Assembly: GCA_900752275.1 (NCBI GenBank)
Contig: CAADUS010000050.1
Coordinates: 1-31,350 of the forward strand
Direction: 5' to 3'
DNA from: an uncultured Collinsella sp.
GTDB taxonomy: Bacteria; Actinomycetota; Coriobacteriia; Coriobacteriales; Coriobacteriaceae
DNA length: 31,350 nt
Shown here piece after piece: positions 16,147 through 24,327 of the stretch. Position numbers and translations under genes: made by a program. Below the pieces are notes generated by a model, which ran no database searches, was not told the DNA's origin, and saw only the letters and a program-made list of their open reading frames with translations. The stretch's first letter is position 1. Each line of letters opens with the position of its first letter.

Positions 16147-17166
16147 ATGAGTAACGTTCGCGTTTGTGTAGACGTTGTGGGTGGAGACGAGAAGCCTCAG
16201 GTTGTCCTCGACGGTATCGAGGCTGCGCTCGAGGCAGATTCCGAGATCGAGATTTTGGCCGTCGGTCCCGCCGAAATCGTCAACCCCTTTGCCGCAGCGC
16301 ATGCCCGCGTGGAGGCTCTGGAGGCCCCCGATGTCATCAGCATGGAGGACGATCCCATCCGCGCCGTGATGACTAAGCGCAAGTCCTCGATCGTGCTTGC
16401 ATGCCGTGCCATTAAGAAGGGCAATGCGGACGCGTTTTTCTCGGCCGGCTCGACCGGTGCCATGACCGCTGCCGCCACGGCCTACGTTACGCCGTTTAGG
16501 TATTTGGCAGAGGGTAAGAAGCAGCCGGTCCGTCCGTGCCTGACCAACGCACTGCCCAATCGCGCCGGCGGCCTGACGGTGCTGTGCGATATGGGCGCCA
16601 ATCCCGATGTCACGGTGGACGACATGGTGCGTTTCGCCCAGATGGGCTCTGCCTATGCTCGGGTGGTTTTGGGCATTGAGCATCCCCGCGTGGGCCTGCT
16701 TGCCAACGGCACCGAGGACGAGAAGGGCTCCAACTTTACCAAGTCGTGCTTCCCGGCCATGAAGACCGCGGTTCCCGGCTTTGTGGGCAACTGTGAGGGT
16801 ACCGACCTTACGTCGGGCAATTTTGACGTCGTGGTCGCCGATGGCATGTCGGGCAACATCGCGCTCAAGGCCACCGAGGGCGCTGCCAAGTTTTTGCTGC
16901 AGGAGCTCAAGGGTGCCTTTATGTCCTCGCTCGGCACCAAGATCGCCGCGCTGCTCATCAAAAAGCAGATGCGCGAGATTAAGGCCAAGCTTTCGGGCGA
17001 CGCCAAGGGCGGCGCGATCCTGCTGGGCCTGCGCGGTGTCGTGTTGATCGGCCACGGCGCCACGTCGGTCGAGGCCGTCAAGAACGGTACGCTTGCCGCG
17101 GCCCAGGCCGTACGTGCCGGGCTTGTCCAGGACGTTGCCAATTCCATGGACGGTATCGTTTTGTAA
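16147..17166 (+). CDS. plsX: Phosphate acyltransferase PlsX
   Basis: PlsX makes acyl-phosphate from acyl-ACP and phosphate, the first step of phosphatidic acid synthesis with PlsY. It is a peripheral membrane enzyme. The 339-residue product begins VRVCVDVVGGDEKPQVVLDG, a variant of the usual MGGD.aP opening, and has SAGSTGA at 99-105, TVLCDMGANPDV and GLLANGTEDEKG. It ends with the family's HGATSVEAVKNG block. I use ATG 16147 and not 16141, because AAGGAG (16134-16139) is seven bases from it and only one base from the earlier ATG. The gene lies between rpmF and acpP, but the fabH/fabD/fabG genes often found here are missing. Confidence 0.95.
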   Translation: MSNVRVCVDVVGGDEKPQVVLDGIEAALEADSEIEILAVGPAEIVNPFAAAHARVEALEAPDVISMEDDPIRAVMTKRKSSIVLACRAIKKGNADAFFSAGSTGAMTAAATAYVTPFRYLAEGKKQPVRPCLTNALPNRAGGLTVLCDMGANPDVTVDDMVRFAQMGSAYARVVLGIEHPRVGLLANGTEDEKGSNFTKSCFPAMKTAVPGFVGNCEGTDLTSGNFDVVVADGMSGNIALKATEGAAKFLLQELKGAFMSSLGTKIAALLIKKQMREIKAKLSGDAKGGAILLGLRGVVLIGHGATSVEAVKNGTLAAAQAVRAGLVQDVANSMDGIVL

Positions 17167-17206
17167 GAGCCCCGTTACGTGGCTCAACCTGTACCGTGTG
17201 GGGTAG

Positions 17207-17238
17207 AATCGGAGCCGTATTGCAACGCGGCTCCGATT
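17207..17238. repeat. Perfect inverted repeat between plsX and acpP
   Basis: Two perfectly complementary 11-base arms (17207-17217 and 17228-17238) flank a ten-base centre. No T-run follows, so it is not a standard terminator. A TAGAAT box at 17204-17209 overlaps the left arm, so the dyad would straddle a transcription start if that box is a -10. It may act as an operator or as an RNA hairpin in the acpP leader. Confidence 0.75.
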
Positions 17239-17280
17239 GCCGTGTTGTGTTGTGTTCCATGACATACGAGAGGAAGCGCT

Positions 17281-17523
17281 ATGGACCGCTCCGAAATCTT
17301 CGATAAGATCGCCGAAATTGCCGCTGACGTGCTGGGCGTCGATGTCGCCGACATTAGCGACGAGACCACTTTTGACGATCTCGATGCCGATTCGCTCGAG
17401 CGTCTGCAGTTGGTGACGGCCATCGAGGACGAGTTCGACCTCGAAATCGATGACGAGACCCTGCTGTCGCTCAACTCTGTCGCCGACGCCGTCGACGCGA
17501 TCGAAAACGCCAAGGAGGCCTAA
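17281..17523 (+). CDS. acpP: Acyl carrier protein
   Basis: ACP carries growing acyl chains on a 4'-phosphopantetheine arm made from coenzyme A. The 80-residue acidic protein has the usual four-helix length and the attachment site DADSLE with Ser38; the common form is DSLD/DSLE, so this is normal. GAGGAAG precedes the ATG. It sits between plsX, which consumes acyl-ACP, and rnc, an order shared by many bacteria. No other fatty-acid synthesis gene is in the window. Confidence 0.97.
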   Translation: MDRSEIFDKIAEIAADVLGVDVADISDETTFDDLDADSLERLQLVTAIEDEFDLEIDDETLLSLNSVADAVDAIENAKEA

Positions 17524-17526
17524 GTC

Positions 17527-18252
17527 TTGGCTTTGTCTGAACGACTCACGCGTGCCCAGGAGATCCTGGGCCATGAGTTCAATAACAAGGTGCTGCTGCG
17601 CGCGGCGCTCACGCATCCCTCGGCCGTCGAGGGCCTGCCGGTCTCTGCCAGCTATGAACGCCTTGAATTTTTGGGCGATTCCATTTTGGGCGCCGTGGTG
17701 GCCCGTTCGCTCTTTGAGTCCTATCCCGAGTTTGACGAGGGCAAGCTCACACGCCTGAAAGTGTCCCTTGTCTCGGGCGCCACGCTGTCCGAGGTGTCGC
17801 ACGAGCTGGGTATCGACGACATCATCATCTTTGGCGCCTCCGAGACCGGTACCGGCGCGCGCGGTCTGCACTCGGCGCTTGAGAACGTTTACGAGTCGCT
17901 CGTGGGCGCGTTGTATCTGGATGCCGGTTGGGATGCGGCGGCGGAGTTCATCCACCGTACGCTTAAGCCGCACCTGGCCACCGAGCGTGCCGAGCACCCC
18001 GCGAACCCCAAGTCGTTCTTGCAGGAGTGCGTGCAGGCAGACGGCCACGAGCCTCCCGCGTATAAGCTGGTCGGCTCCGAGGGCCCCGCACATGCGCCCA
18101 CCTTTACCGCTGTGGTGCTCATCGACGGTATTCGCCAGGGCCGCGGCACCGGGTCCTCCAAGAAGGAGGCCGAGGGGGCCGCTGCACTCGAGGCGCTCGA
18201 CCGCATGGGCTACACCACCAACGGCGTGATTCTTAACAAGAAGCCTGTTTAA
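17527..18252 (+). CDS. rnc: Ribonuclease III
   Basis: RNase III cleaves double-stranded RNA in rRNA precursors and regulated mRNAs. The 241-residue protein has the signature ERLEFLGDS at 44-52, giving metal ligands Glu47 and Asp51. The second acidic site reads ENVYESLVGALYLD, with Asn120 where E. coli has Asp114 and Glu123 where it has Glu117. The C-terminal double-stranded RNA-binding domain spans about 150-230 (NPKSFLQE to KEAEGAAALEAL). The start is TTG, eight bases after AAGGAGG in the end of acpP; a second in-frame TTG two codons later is possible. The Asn replacement also occurs, to my knowledge, in several other phyla, so the enzyme is probably active. It precedes smc by ten bases. Confidence 0.95.
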   Translation: MALSERLTRAQEILGHEFNNKVLLRAALTHPSAVEGLPVSASYERLEFLGDSILGAVVARSLFESYPEFDEGKLTRLKVSLVSGATLSEVSHELGIDDIIIFGASETGTGARGLHSALENVYESLVGALYLDAGWDAAAEFIHRTLKPHLATERAEHPANPKSFLQECVQADGHEPPAYKLVGSEGPAHAPTFTAVVLIDGIRQGRGTGSSKKEAEGAAALEALDRMGYTTNGVILNKKPV

Positions 18253-18262
18253 GCGAGGAACC

Positions 18263-21200
18263 GTGTATCTCAAGTCCCTCACGCTCAAAGGGTTCAAGTC
18301 GTTTGCCGACCGCGCCCATATGACGTTTGAGCCGGGCCTGACCGTCATCGTCGGTCCAAACGGCTCGGGAAAATCGAACATCTCTGACTCGATTCTGTGG
18401 GTCCTGGGCGAGCAGAGCGCCAAGCAGCTGCGCGGCCAGGCCATGGAGGATGTCATCTTCTCGGGCTCGTCGGCGCGCAAGCCGGTGGGTGTCGCCGAGG
18501 TCACGCTGGTGCTCGATAACTCGGACCATATGCTGCCCGTCGACTTTGACGAGGTCGCCATTACCCGTCGCATGTACCGCTCGGGCGAAAGCGAGTACCT
18601 CATCAACTCGAGCCCGTGCCGCCTGATGGACATTCAGGACATCCTGCACGATTCGGGCCTGGGCAAGGATACGCATTCCATCATCAGCCAGGGCAAGCTC
18701 GACGCCATTTTGCAGAGCCGCCCCGAGGAGCGCCGCGCCCTGATCGAGGAGGCTGCCGGCATCTCCAAGCATAAGCGCCGCAAGGAGCGTGCGCTCAAAA
18801 AGATTAAATCGATGGACGAGCACCTGACCCGTGCCCGCGACATCAATAAGGAGATCGCCCGCCAGCTGCGGCCGCTGGAGCGTCAGGTCGATCGCGCGCG
18901 CAAGTACAAAGAGCTGTCCTCGCGTGCGAACGAGCTTACGCAGATGCTGGCCGTCGACGAGCTTCGTTCGCTGCAGTCGCAGTGGAACGACCTGGAGAGC
19001 CGCTCCAAGGAGGGCGCTGCCGAGCTTGAGCTTGCGCAATACCGCTTGGGCGAAAAGGAGCGCGAGCTCGAGAAGCTCCAGGTCATGCTCGAGGAAAAGG
19101 GCCTGTTTGTGGGTGATCTGGGCGAGCAGCGCCGTCATATGCAAGACGTGGTCGGCCGCATCAACTCCGACATGCGCCTACTCGAGGAAAAGGGCCACAA
19201 CATGGTGTCGCGCCTGTCCGACATGCGCGGCCAGATCTCGAGCTCTGAGCATCAGCGTCGTCGCGTGGTCGAGGAGCTCGAGGATGCGCGTGCCCAGCTT
19301 GAGGAAGTGACCGGTGCGCATATGCAGGCCCAGGACGACGTTGATGCCGCCGGTCCTGCCGCCGCCCAGCTCCACGAGCGTCGCGTGGCGCTCGACAATC
19401 AGATTTCGCAGCTCACGCGCGAGCAGCGCGATGTGCAGCGTGTGGCCGATAACGCCGCGCTCGAGCTCGCCAAGGTGAAGGACTCGCTGAGCAACGCCGA
19501 GGTCGAGGACAACATGTACGCCTCGCGCCTGGAGCAGATCGACGAGCAGCTCGAGGAGGTAACGGCCTCGCTCGAGAGCCGTCGCGACCGCGCTGAGGAA
19601 CTTGACGGTGCGCTCGATCAGGCCCGCCAGGCCCAGATTGATGCTCGCGAGGCCACCGAGGTCGCCCGTGCGGCGTTGAAGGACTTGCGTAATCGTGAGA
19701 GTGAGGCGCGCAACAAGCTGTCCGAGGTTCGCTCGGAGCTTGCCAGCCAAAAGAAGCTCGATGCCCGCATGGCCGACAGCTCGCCGCTGGTGAGCCGTCT
19801 GATGGGTGCGATGGGCGATGATGTCTCGGGTCGTCTGGGCGACGTGCTCGAGGCTCCTCGTGAGCTCGAGGGCCTGGTCGAGCAGCTGCTTGCTGGCGAT
19901 ATCGATGCCCTGCTGTTTGATGACGCCTCCACGCTTGAGCGTGCCGGTCGTGCGGCTCTGGACCAAAAGAAGGCCTCGGGCGAGGCGCTGCTGATGGCGC
20001 GCGGCGTGAGCGGCTCTGCTGCCGCCGAGGGCGCTGCCGGTTCTCGTTTGGTCGACCGTCTGTCCGTGCGTTCCGGGTATGGCTCGGTTGTCGAGGCCCT
20101 GCTCGGCGGCTATTACGTGGTCGATGACTTGGCTGCCGCGCTGGCGGCACCAGTCGTTGACGGCGTGACCTATGTGACGCCCGATGGCGCCCGCGTGAGC
20201 TGTGGCGGCCTGGTGCGCGTGGGGCTCGATGCCGGCGAGGCTTCGGGTGCCCTGGAGCGCAAGCGTCGAATTCGTGAGCTGGAGGGCCTGGAGCCCGATC
20301 TTGCTGCCGTGTTTGAGCATGTGTCGGATCGGGTCGTCGAGGCCAATGCGGCCGTCGAGGAGGCGCGTGCCGCCGAGGGCGATGCCGCCGGTGAGATCGC
20401 CCGTCTTGAGGGCGAGCGCCGCTCGCTGCTCTCCGAGATCGGCCGCCTGGAGCAAAGCGCCAACAATGCCGAGGTTGAGCGCGTGCGCATCTCCAAGCGC
20501 CGCGAACAGGCCGCCGAGGCCGTTCGCGCTGCGCGCCCGCGCGTTGACGAGCTCACCCGTTCGCGCGACGAGGCCCGTGCGCAGACAAGCGACCTGGGTC
20601 TCCAGATTGCCGAAGCCAACGACGAGCTCGATCGCGTGCGTCGTGACGATTCCGAGGCAGCCGGCAAGCTCGCCGATGCCAAGGTGCGCCTGGCCCAGAC
20701 GAGCGAGCGTCTGCGTTCGCTGAAGGGCCGCGTGCCCGACCTGGAGCATCGTCTGGAGGGCATCGACCGCCGTATCCGCGGAACACGCCAGGCCTCGCGC
20801 TCGCTCGAGCTGCTGCGCCTGCGCGTCGATCCCATGCACGAGCGCTATTCGGCCCTGCTGGAGCGCGCGTCGGATTGGGCCGCGCGTCTGCGTGACCAGG
20901 CTTCGCTCGAGGAGGCGGACTCGGCCTCGCTTAAGAAGACCATCGAAGACGCCAAGGCCGAGGTTGCTCGTGCCAAGGAGCGGGTCGATGCCGCCACGGC
21001 GACGCAAAATGAGTTCAAGGTCTCCCGCGGCAAGCTCGAGGTGCAGGTAGAGGCGGCCATCAAGGCCATTACCGCCGATGGCACCACGGTGCTCGAGGAA
21101 GCGCTCATGCTTCCTGCGCCCACCGACCGCGATGCCGCCGAGCGCGAGCTCAACCAGCTCGTGCGCCAGATCAACAACCTGGGCCCTGTGAACCAGGTTG

Positions 21201-21799
21201 CCATGGAGGAGTACGAGCAGCTCAAGCGCCGCGCCGATTACATCGAGGAGCAGCTGGCCGATCTTGAGAGCGCACGCAAGGCGCTCACCAAGATCACGGC
21301 GGCCATCGACCGTAAGATGCGTAAGGCCTTCCTGGTGACCTTTGAGAAGGTCGATGCGAACTTCCGCGAGATCTTCGCCATGCTGTTCCCGGGTGGCCAG
21401 GCGCATCTGGAGATGACCGACCCCGAGCATCCTGCCGAGACGGGCATCGAGGTCGTGGCGCAGCCGCGCGGCAAGCGCATCACCAAGATGATGCTCATGT
21501 CGGGCGGCGAGAAGAGCCTGACGGCGCTCGCCTTGCTCTTTGCCGTGTATCGCACGCGTACGGTGCCGTTCTATGTGCTGGACGAGGTCGAGGCGGCGCT
21601 CGATGACGCCAACCTGTCCAAGCTCATCGGCGCGCTCGATGTTTTGCGTTCCGATACGCAGCTCTTGGTTATCTCGCATCAGCGCCGTACTATGGAGGAC
21701 GCTGACGTCCTCTACGGCGTCTCGATGCAAGCCGACGGCGTCAGCCGCGTCGTCTCGCAAAAACTCGATCGCGAAACCGGAAAGGTCGTGAATGCATAA
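18263..21799 (+). CDS. smc: Chromosome segregation protein SMC
   Basis: SMC is the ATPase that, as a dimer with ScpA/ScpB, compacts and aligns sister chromosomes. The 1178-residue length is standard. The N-terminal head has Walker A GPNGSGKSN at 31-39. A long coiled coil (about 165-505) leads to a hinge of about 506-670, glycine- and alanine-rich with LLGGYYVVDD, then a return coil to about 1020. The C-terminal head has the signature LMSGGEKSLTALAL at about 1078-1091 and Walker B with Asp1107-Glu1108 in YVLDEVEAALDD. Start is GTG after GAGG. The stop overlaps the ftsY ATG by one base (TAATG). scpA/scpB are not in the window. Confidence 0.97.
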   Translation: MYLKSLTLKGFKSFADRAHMTFEPGLTVIVGPNGSGKSNISDSILWVLGEQSAKQLRGQAMEDVIFSGSSARKPVGVAEVTLVLDNSDHMLPVDFDEVAITRRMYRSGESEYLINSSPCRLMDIQDILHDSGLGKDTHSIISQGKLDAILQSRPEERRALIEEAAGISKHKRRKERALKKIKSMDEHLTRARDINKEIARQLRPLERQVDRARKYKELSSRANELTQMLAVDELRSLQSQWNDLESRSKEGAAELELAQYRLGEKERELEKLQVMLEEKGLFVGDLGEQRRHMQDVVGRINSDMRLLEEKGHNMVSRLSDMRGQISSSEHQRRRVVEELEDARAQLEEVTGAHMQAQDDVDAAGPAAAQLHERRVALDNQISQLTREQRDVQRVADNAALELAKVKDSLSNAEVEDNMYASRLEQIDEQLEEVTASLESRRDRAEELDGALDQARQAQIDAREATEVARAALKDLRNRESEARNKLSEVRSELASQKKLDARMADSSPLVSRLMGAMGDDVSGRLGDVLEAPRELEGLVEQLLAGDIDALLFDDASTLERAGRAALDQKKASGEALLMARGVSGSAAAEGAAGSRLVDRLSVRSGYGSVVEALLGGYYVVDDLAAALAAPVVDGVTYVTPDGARVSCGGLVRVGLDAGEASGALERKRRIRELEGLEPDLAAVFEHVSDRVVEANAAVEEARAAEGDAAGEIARLEGERRSLLSEIGRLEQSANNAEVERVRISKRREQAAEAVRAARPRVDELTRSRDEARAQTSDLGLQIAEANDELDRVRRDDSEAAGKLADAKVRLAQTSERLRSLKGRVPDLEHRLEGIDRRIRGTRQASRSLELLRLRVDPMHERYSALLERASDWAARLRDQASLEEADSASLKKTIEDAKAEVARAKERVDAATATQNEFKVSRGKLEVQVEAAIKAITADGTTVLEEALMLPAPTDRDAAERELNQLVRQINNLGPVNQVAMEEYEQLKRRADYIEEQLADLESARKALTKITAAIDRKMRKAFLVTFEKVDANFREIFAMLFPGGQAHLEMTDPEHPAETGIEVVAQPRGKRITKMMLMSGGEKSLTALALLFAVYRTRTVPFYVLDEVEAALDDANLSKLIGALDVLRSDTQLLVISHQRRTMEDADVLYGVSMQADGVSRVVSQKLDRETGKVVNA

Positions 21800-22716
21800 T
21801 GGGATTCTTCGATGCTCTCTCGCGCGGACTTGAGCGCAGCCGCGAGGCCCTCAACGAGGTCTTTTATTTTGGCGGCGAGGTCGACGAGGATTTTTGGGAG
21901 GACCTAGAGGACACTCTCGTCATGGGTGACATGGGTGCCGAGGTCGCGATTAAGGTGTCCGATGACCTGCGCGATGCCGCGGCCAAGAAGAACCTCAAGA
22001 CCGCCCCGCAACTCCGTCGCGCCCTGGCCGAGCAGCTCGAGCAACATTTTGTGCCCGCCGAGCGAGATCCGTTCGCCGACACGCCGAGCTGCGTGCTGTT
22101 TGTGGGCATTAACGGTGCCGGCAAGACCACCACGGTCGGCAAGATCGCGAGCGCCATGGCTGCCCGCGGCAAGAACGTCGTGATCGGTTCGGCCGATACC
22201 TTCCGCGCTGCCGCTATCGAGCAGCTCGATGTGTGGGGCCAGCGCGCTGGCGTCCCCGTCATCAAGCGCGACCGCGGCTCCGACCCGGCAAGCGTTTGCT
22301 ACGACGTGCTCGACGAGGCCGACAAGCGCGGCAGCGACCTGGTGCTTATCGACACCGCCGGCCGTCTGCACACGAGCCCCGAACTCATGCGTGAGCTTGC
22401 CAAGGTGGTCAACGTGACGCGTAAGCGCGCCGCCAATATGGCCGCCGGCCCCATGCCTGTCTCGGTCGTCCTCGTGATCGATGCCGCGACAGGCCAAAAC
22501 GGTCTGAACCAGGCGCTCGAGTTTAACGAGGCGCTGGGTCTGGACGGTATTATCATGACAAAGCTCGACGGAACGGCTAAGGGCGGTATCGCCATGGCCG
22601 TTGCCGAGAAGCTCAAGCTCCCGATCCTGCGCGTGGGCGTGGGCGAGCAGGTCGATGACCTGCAGGAGTTCAATGCCAAAGATTTCTGCCGCGCCCTGGT
22701 GGGCGAGTCCAATTAA
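21799..22716 (+). CDS. ftsY: Signal recognition particle receptor FtsY
   Basis: FtsY is the membrane-associated receptor that accepts SRP-ribosome complexes and passes them to SecYEG. The 305-residue protein is the short form: a helical N domain starts almost at once (MGFFDALSRGLERSREALNE) without the long acidic A domain of E. coli. The NG GTPase core has GINGAGKTT at 103-111, DTFRAAA, DTAGR from 185, TKLDG from 254 and the closing GVGEQVDDLQEFNAKDF. The first residues may form an amphipathic membrane-targeting helix. It is coupled to smc by TAATG overlap and followed by ffh, so both halves of the SRP GTPase pair are expressed together. Confidence 0.97.
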   Translation: MGFFDALSRGLERSREALNEVFYFGGEVDEDFWEDLEDTLVMGDMGAEVAIKVSDDLRDAAAKKNLKTAPQLRRALAEQLEQHFVPAERDPFADTPSCVLFVGINGAGKTTTVGKIASAMAARGKNVVIGSADTFRAAAIEQLDVWGQRAGVPVIKRDRGSDPASVCYDVLDEADKRGSDLVLIDTAGRLHTSPELMRELAKVVNVTRKRAANMAAGPMPVSVVLVIDAATGQNGLNQALEFNEALGLDGIIMTKLDGTAKGGIAMAVAEKLKLPILRVGVGEQVDDLQEFNAKDFCRALVGESN

Positions 22717-22726
22717 GGAGTGACTA

Positions 22727-24211
22727 GTGTTTGATTCTCTGAGCGATCGCCTCAACGACACATTTGACCGCCTGCGCGGCAAGGGTAAGCTGACCGAGGC
22801 CGACATTACCTCGGCAATGCGCGACATTCGCATGGCGCTGCTCGAGGCCGACGTCAACTTCAAGGTCGTCAAGGAGTTCGTCGCCAAGACCAAGGAGCGC
22901 TGCATGACCGCCGAGGTCATGGAGTCGCTGTCGCCGGCGCAAAACGTCGTCAAGATCGTGCTCGACGAGCTCACCGAGATGCTCGGCTCCACCGAGAGCA
23001 AGCTCGTCTTTAGCAACCGCATCCCCAATGTCATCATGCTCGTGGGCCTGCAGGGCTCCGGTAAGACTACGGCTGCCGTAAAGCTGGCCTACCTGCTCAA
23101 GAAGCAGGGCCGCTCGCCGCTGCTCGCCGCGTGCGACGTCTACCGCCCCGCCGCTGCCGACCAGCTGGCCACGCTCGGTGGAGAGATCGGCGTTCCGGTC
23201 TTCCGCGGTGACGGCGAGCATCCGGTCGATATCGCCAAGGGCGCCATCCAGGAGGCCGTCGACCACCTGCGCGACGTGGTCATCGTCGATACCGCCGGTC
23301 GTCTGCAGATCGACGAGCAGATGATGCAGGAGGCCGTGGACATCAAGAAGGCCGTCAAGCCCGATCAGGTGCTGATGGTCGTCGATGCCATGACCGGCCA
23401 GGATATCGTCAACGTCGTCTCGACCTTCGCCGAGCGCACCGACTTTGACGGCGTGATCATCTCCAAGCTCGACGGCGATGCCCGTGGCGGCGGCGCGCTT
23501 TCCGTGCGCCAGGTGACCGGTAAACCCATCAAGTTCGTGAGCATGGGCGAGAAGCCCGATTCGCTGGAGCCGTTCTATCCCGACCGAATGGCCAAGCGAA
23601 TCTTGGGCATGGGCGATGTTGTCGGCATCATCGAGAAGGCCCAGGAGGCGGCCGACGCCGAGCAGCTCGAGGCTGCCGAGCGTATGCTGCGCGAGGGCTT
23701 TACCATGAACGACATGCTCGACCAGATGAAGGCTGTCAAGAAGATGGGCGGCATGAAGGGCATCCTGGGCATGCTCCCCGGTGGTCAGCGTGCGCTCAAC
23801 CAGATGGGCGGCAATTTGGACGAGGGTATCTTCGACAAGAACGAGGCCATCATCATGTCGATGACCAAGGAGGAGCGTCTGCGTCCCTCCATCATCAACG
23901 GCCAGCGCCGCGCCCGCATCGCCAAGGGCGCCGGTGTGACCCCCACCGAGGTCAACAGCCTTATGAAGCAGTGGGGCGAGATGAACAAGATGATGGGACG
24001 CATGCGCACGATGGCCAATCAGGCACAGGCCGGCGGCAAGAAGGGCAAGAAGGGTAAGAAGGGCAAAAAGATGCGCATGCCCAATATTCCCGGCCTGGAT
24101 GCCATGGGTCTGGGCGGCATGGGCGGCCTGGGCGGCCTGGGAACGGGCGGTCCTAAGTCCGATATGGACCTGCTGCGCCAGATGGAAGCTCAGATGCGCA
24201 ATAAGAAATAG
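22727..24211 (+). CDS. ffh: Signal recognition particle protein Ffh (SRP54)
   Basis: Ffh binds signal sequences and 4.5S/SRP RNA and pairs with FtsY in co-translational targeting. The 494-residue protein has an N domain (1-90) and the G domain with GLQGSGKTT at 107-115, DTAGR from 188 and SKLDGDARGG. The methionine-rich M domain from about 320 ends with the RNA-binding helix-turn-helix around INGQRRARIAKGAG at about 389-402. The C-terminus is unusual: a Lys/Gly repeat (three and a half copies of a nine-base unit, 24038-24070) then a Gly/Met/Leu stretch. The start is GTG, six bases after AAGGAG (22715-22720). A strong hairpin 20 bases after the stop ends the rnc-smc-ftsY-ffh run. Confidence 0.97.
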   Translation: MFDSLSDRLNDTFDRLRGKGKLTEADITSAMRDIRMALLEADVNFKVVKEFVAKTKERCMTAEVMESLSPAQNVVKIVLDELTEMLGSTESKLVFSNRIPNVIMLVGLQGSGKTTAAVKLAYLLKKQGRSPLLAACDVYRPAAADQLATLGGEIGVPVFRGDGEHPVDIAKGAIQEAVDHLRDVVIVDTAGRLQIDEQMMQEAVDIKKAVKPDQVLMVVDAMTGQDIVNVVSTFAERTDFDGVIISKLDGDARGGGALSVRQVTGKPIKFVSMGEKPDSLEPFYPDRMAKRILGMGDVVGIIEKAQEAADAEQLEAAERMLREGFTMNDMLDQMKAVKKMGGMKGILGMLPGGQRALNQMGGNLDEGIFDKNEAIIMSMTKEERLRPSIINGQRRARIAKGAGVTPTEVNSLMKQWGEMNKMMGRMRTMANQAQAGGKKGKKGKKGKKMRMPNIPGLDAMGLGGMGGLGGLGTGGPKSDMDLLRQMEAQMRNKK

Positions 24212-24231
24212 CGACTGGTTGAGTCGTGTAT

Positions 24232-24271
24232 GGCGAAGGCCGCCTGGATGGTACTCCAGGCGGCCTTCGCC
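24232..24271. terminator. Strong hairpin at the ffh / DUF134-NifX convergent junction
   Basis: A perfect 17-bp stem (24232-24248 with 24255-24271) closes a six-base loop. It lies 20 bases after the ffh stop and 56 bases beyond the end of the minus-strand gene, so it may stop transcription from both sides. T-runs are weak (GTTTGTT on the plus side). The bases between 24272 and 24327 hold nothing that I recognise. Confidence 0.8.
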
Positions 24272-24327
24272 GTTTGTTCGCTGGTTGTCACACACGTGGA
24301 AGCGTGCTTGCGCCAGGGCACGTGCCG

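Noticed and set aside
15832..18633. Open minus-strand frame of 933 codons opposite rpmF-plsX-acpP-rnc-smc
   Set aside because: It spans five well-recognised plus-strand genes, has no recognisable domain or ribosome-binding site, and is the usual artefact of GC-rich codon bias.
19178..21760. Open minus-strand frame of 860 codons opposite smc
   Set aside because: It is a mirror of the biased smc codons; the smc product has all head motifs in the right places.
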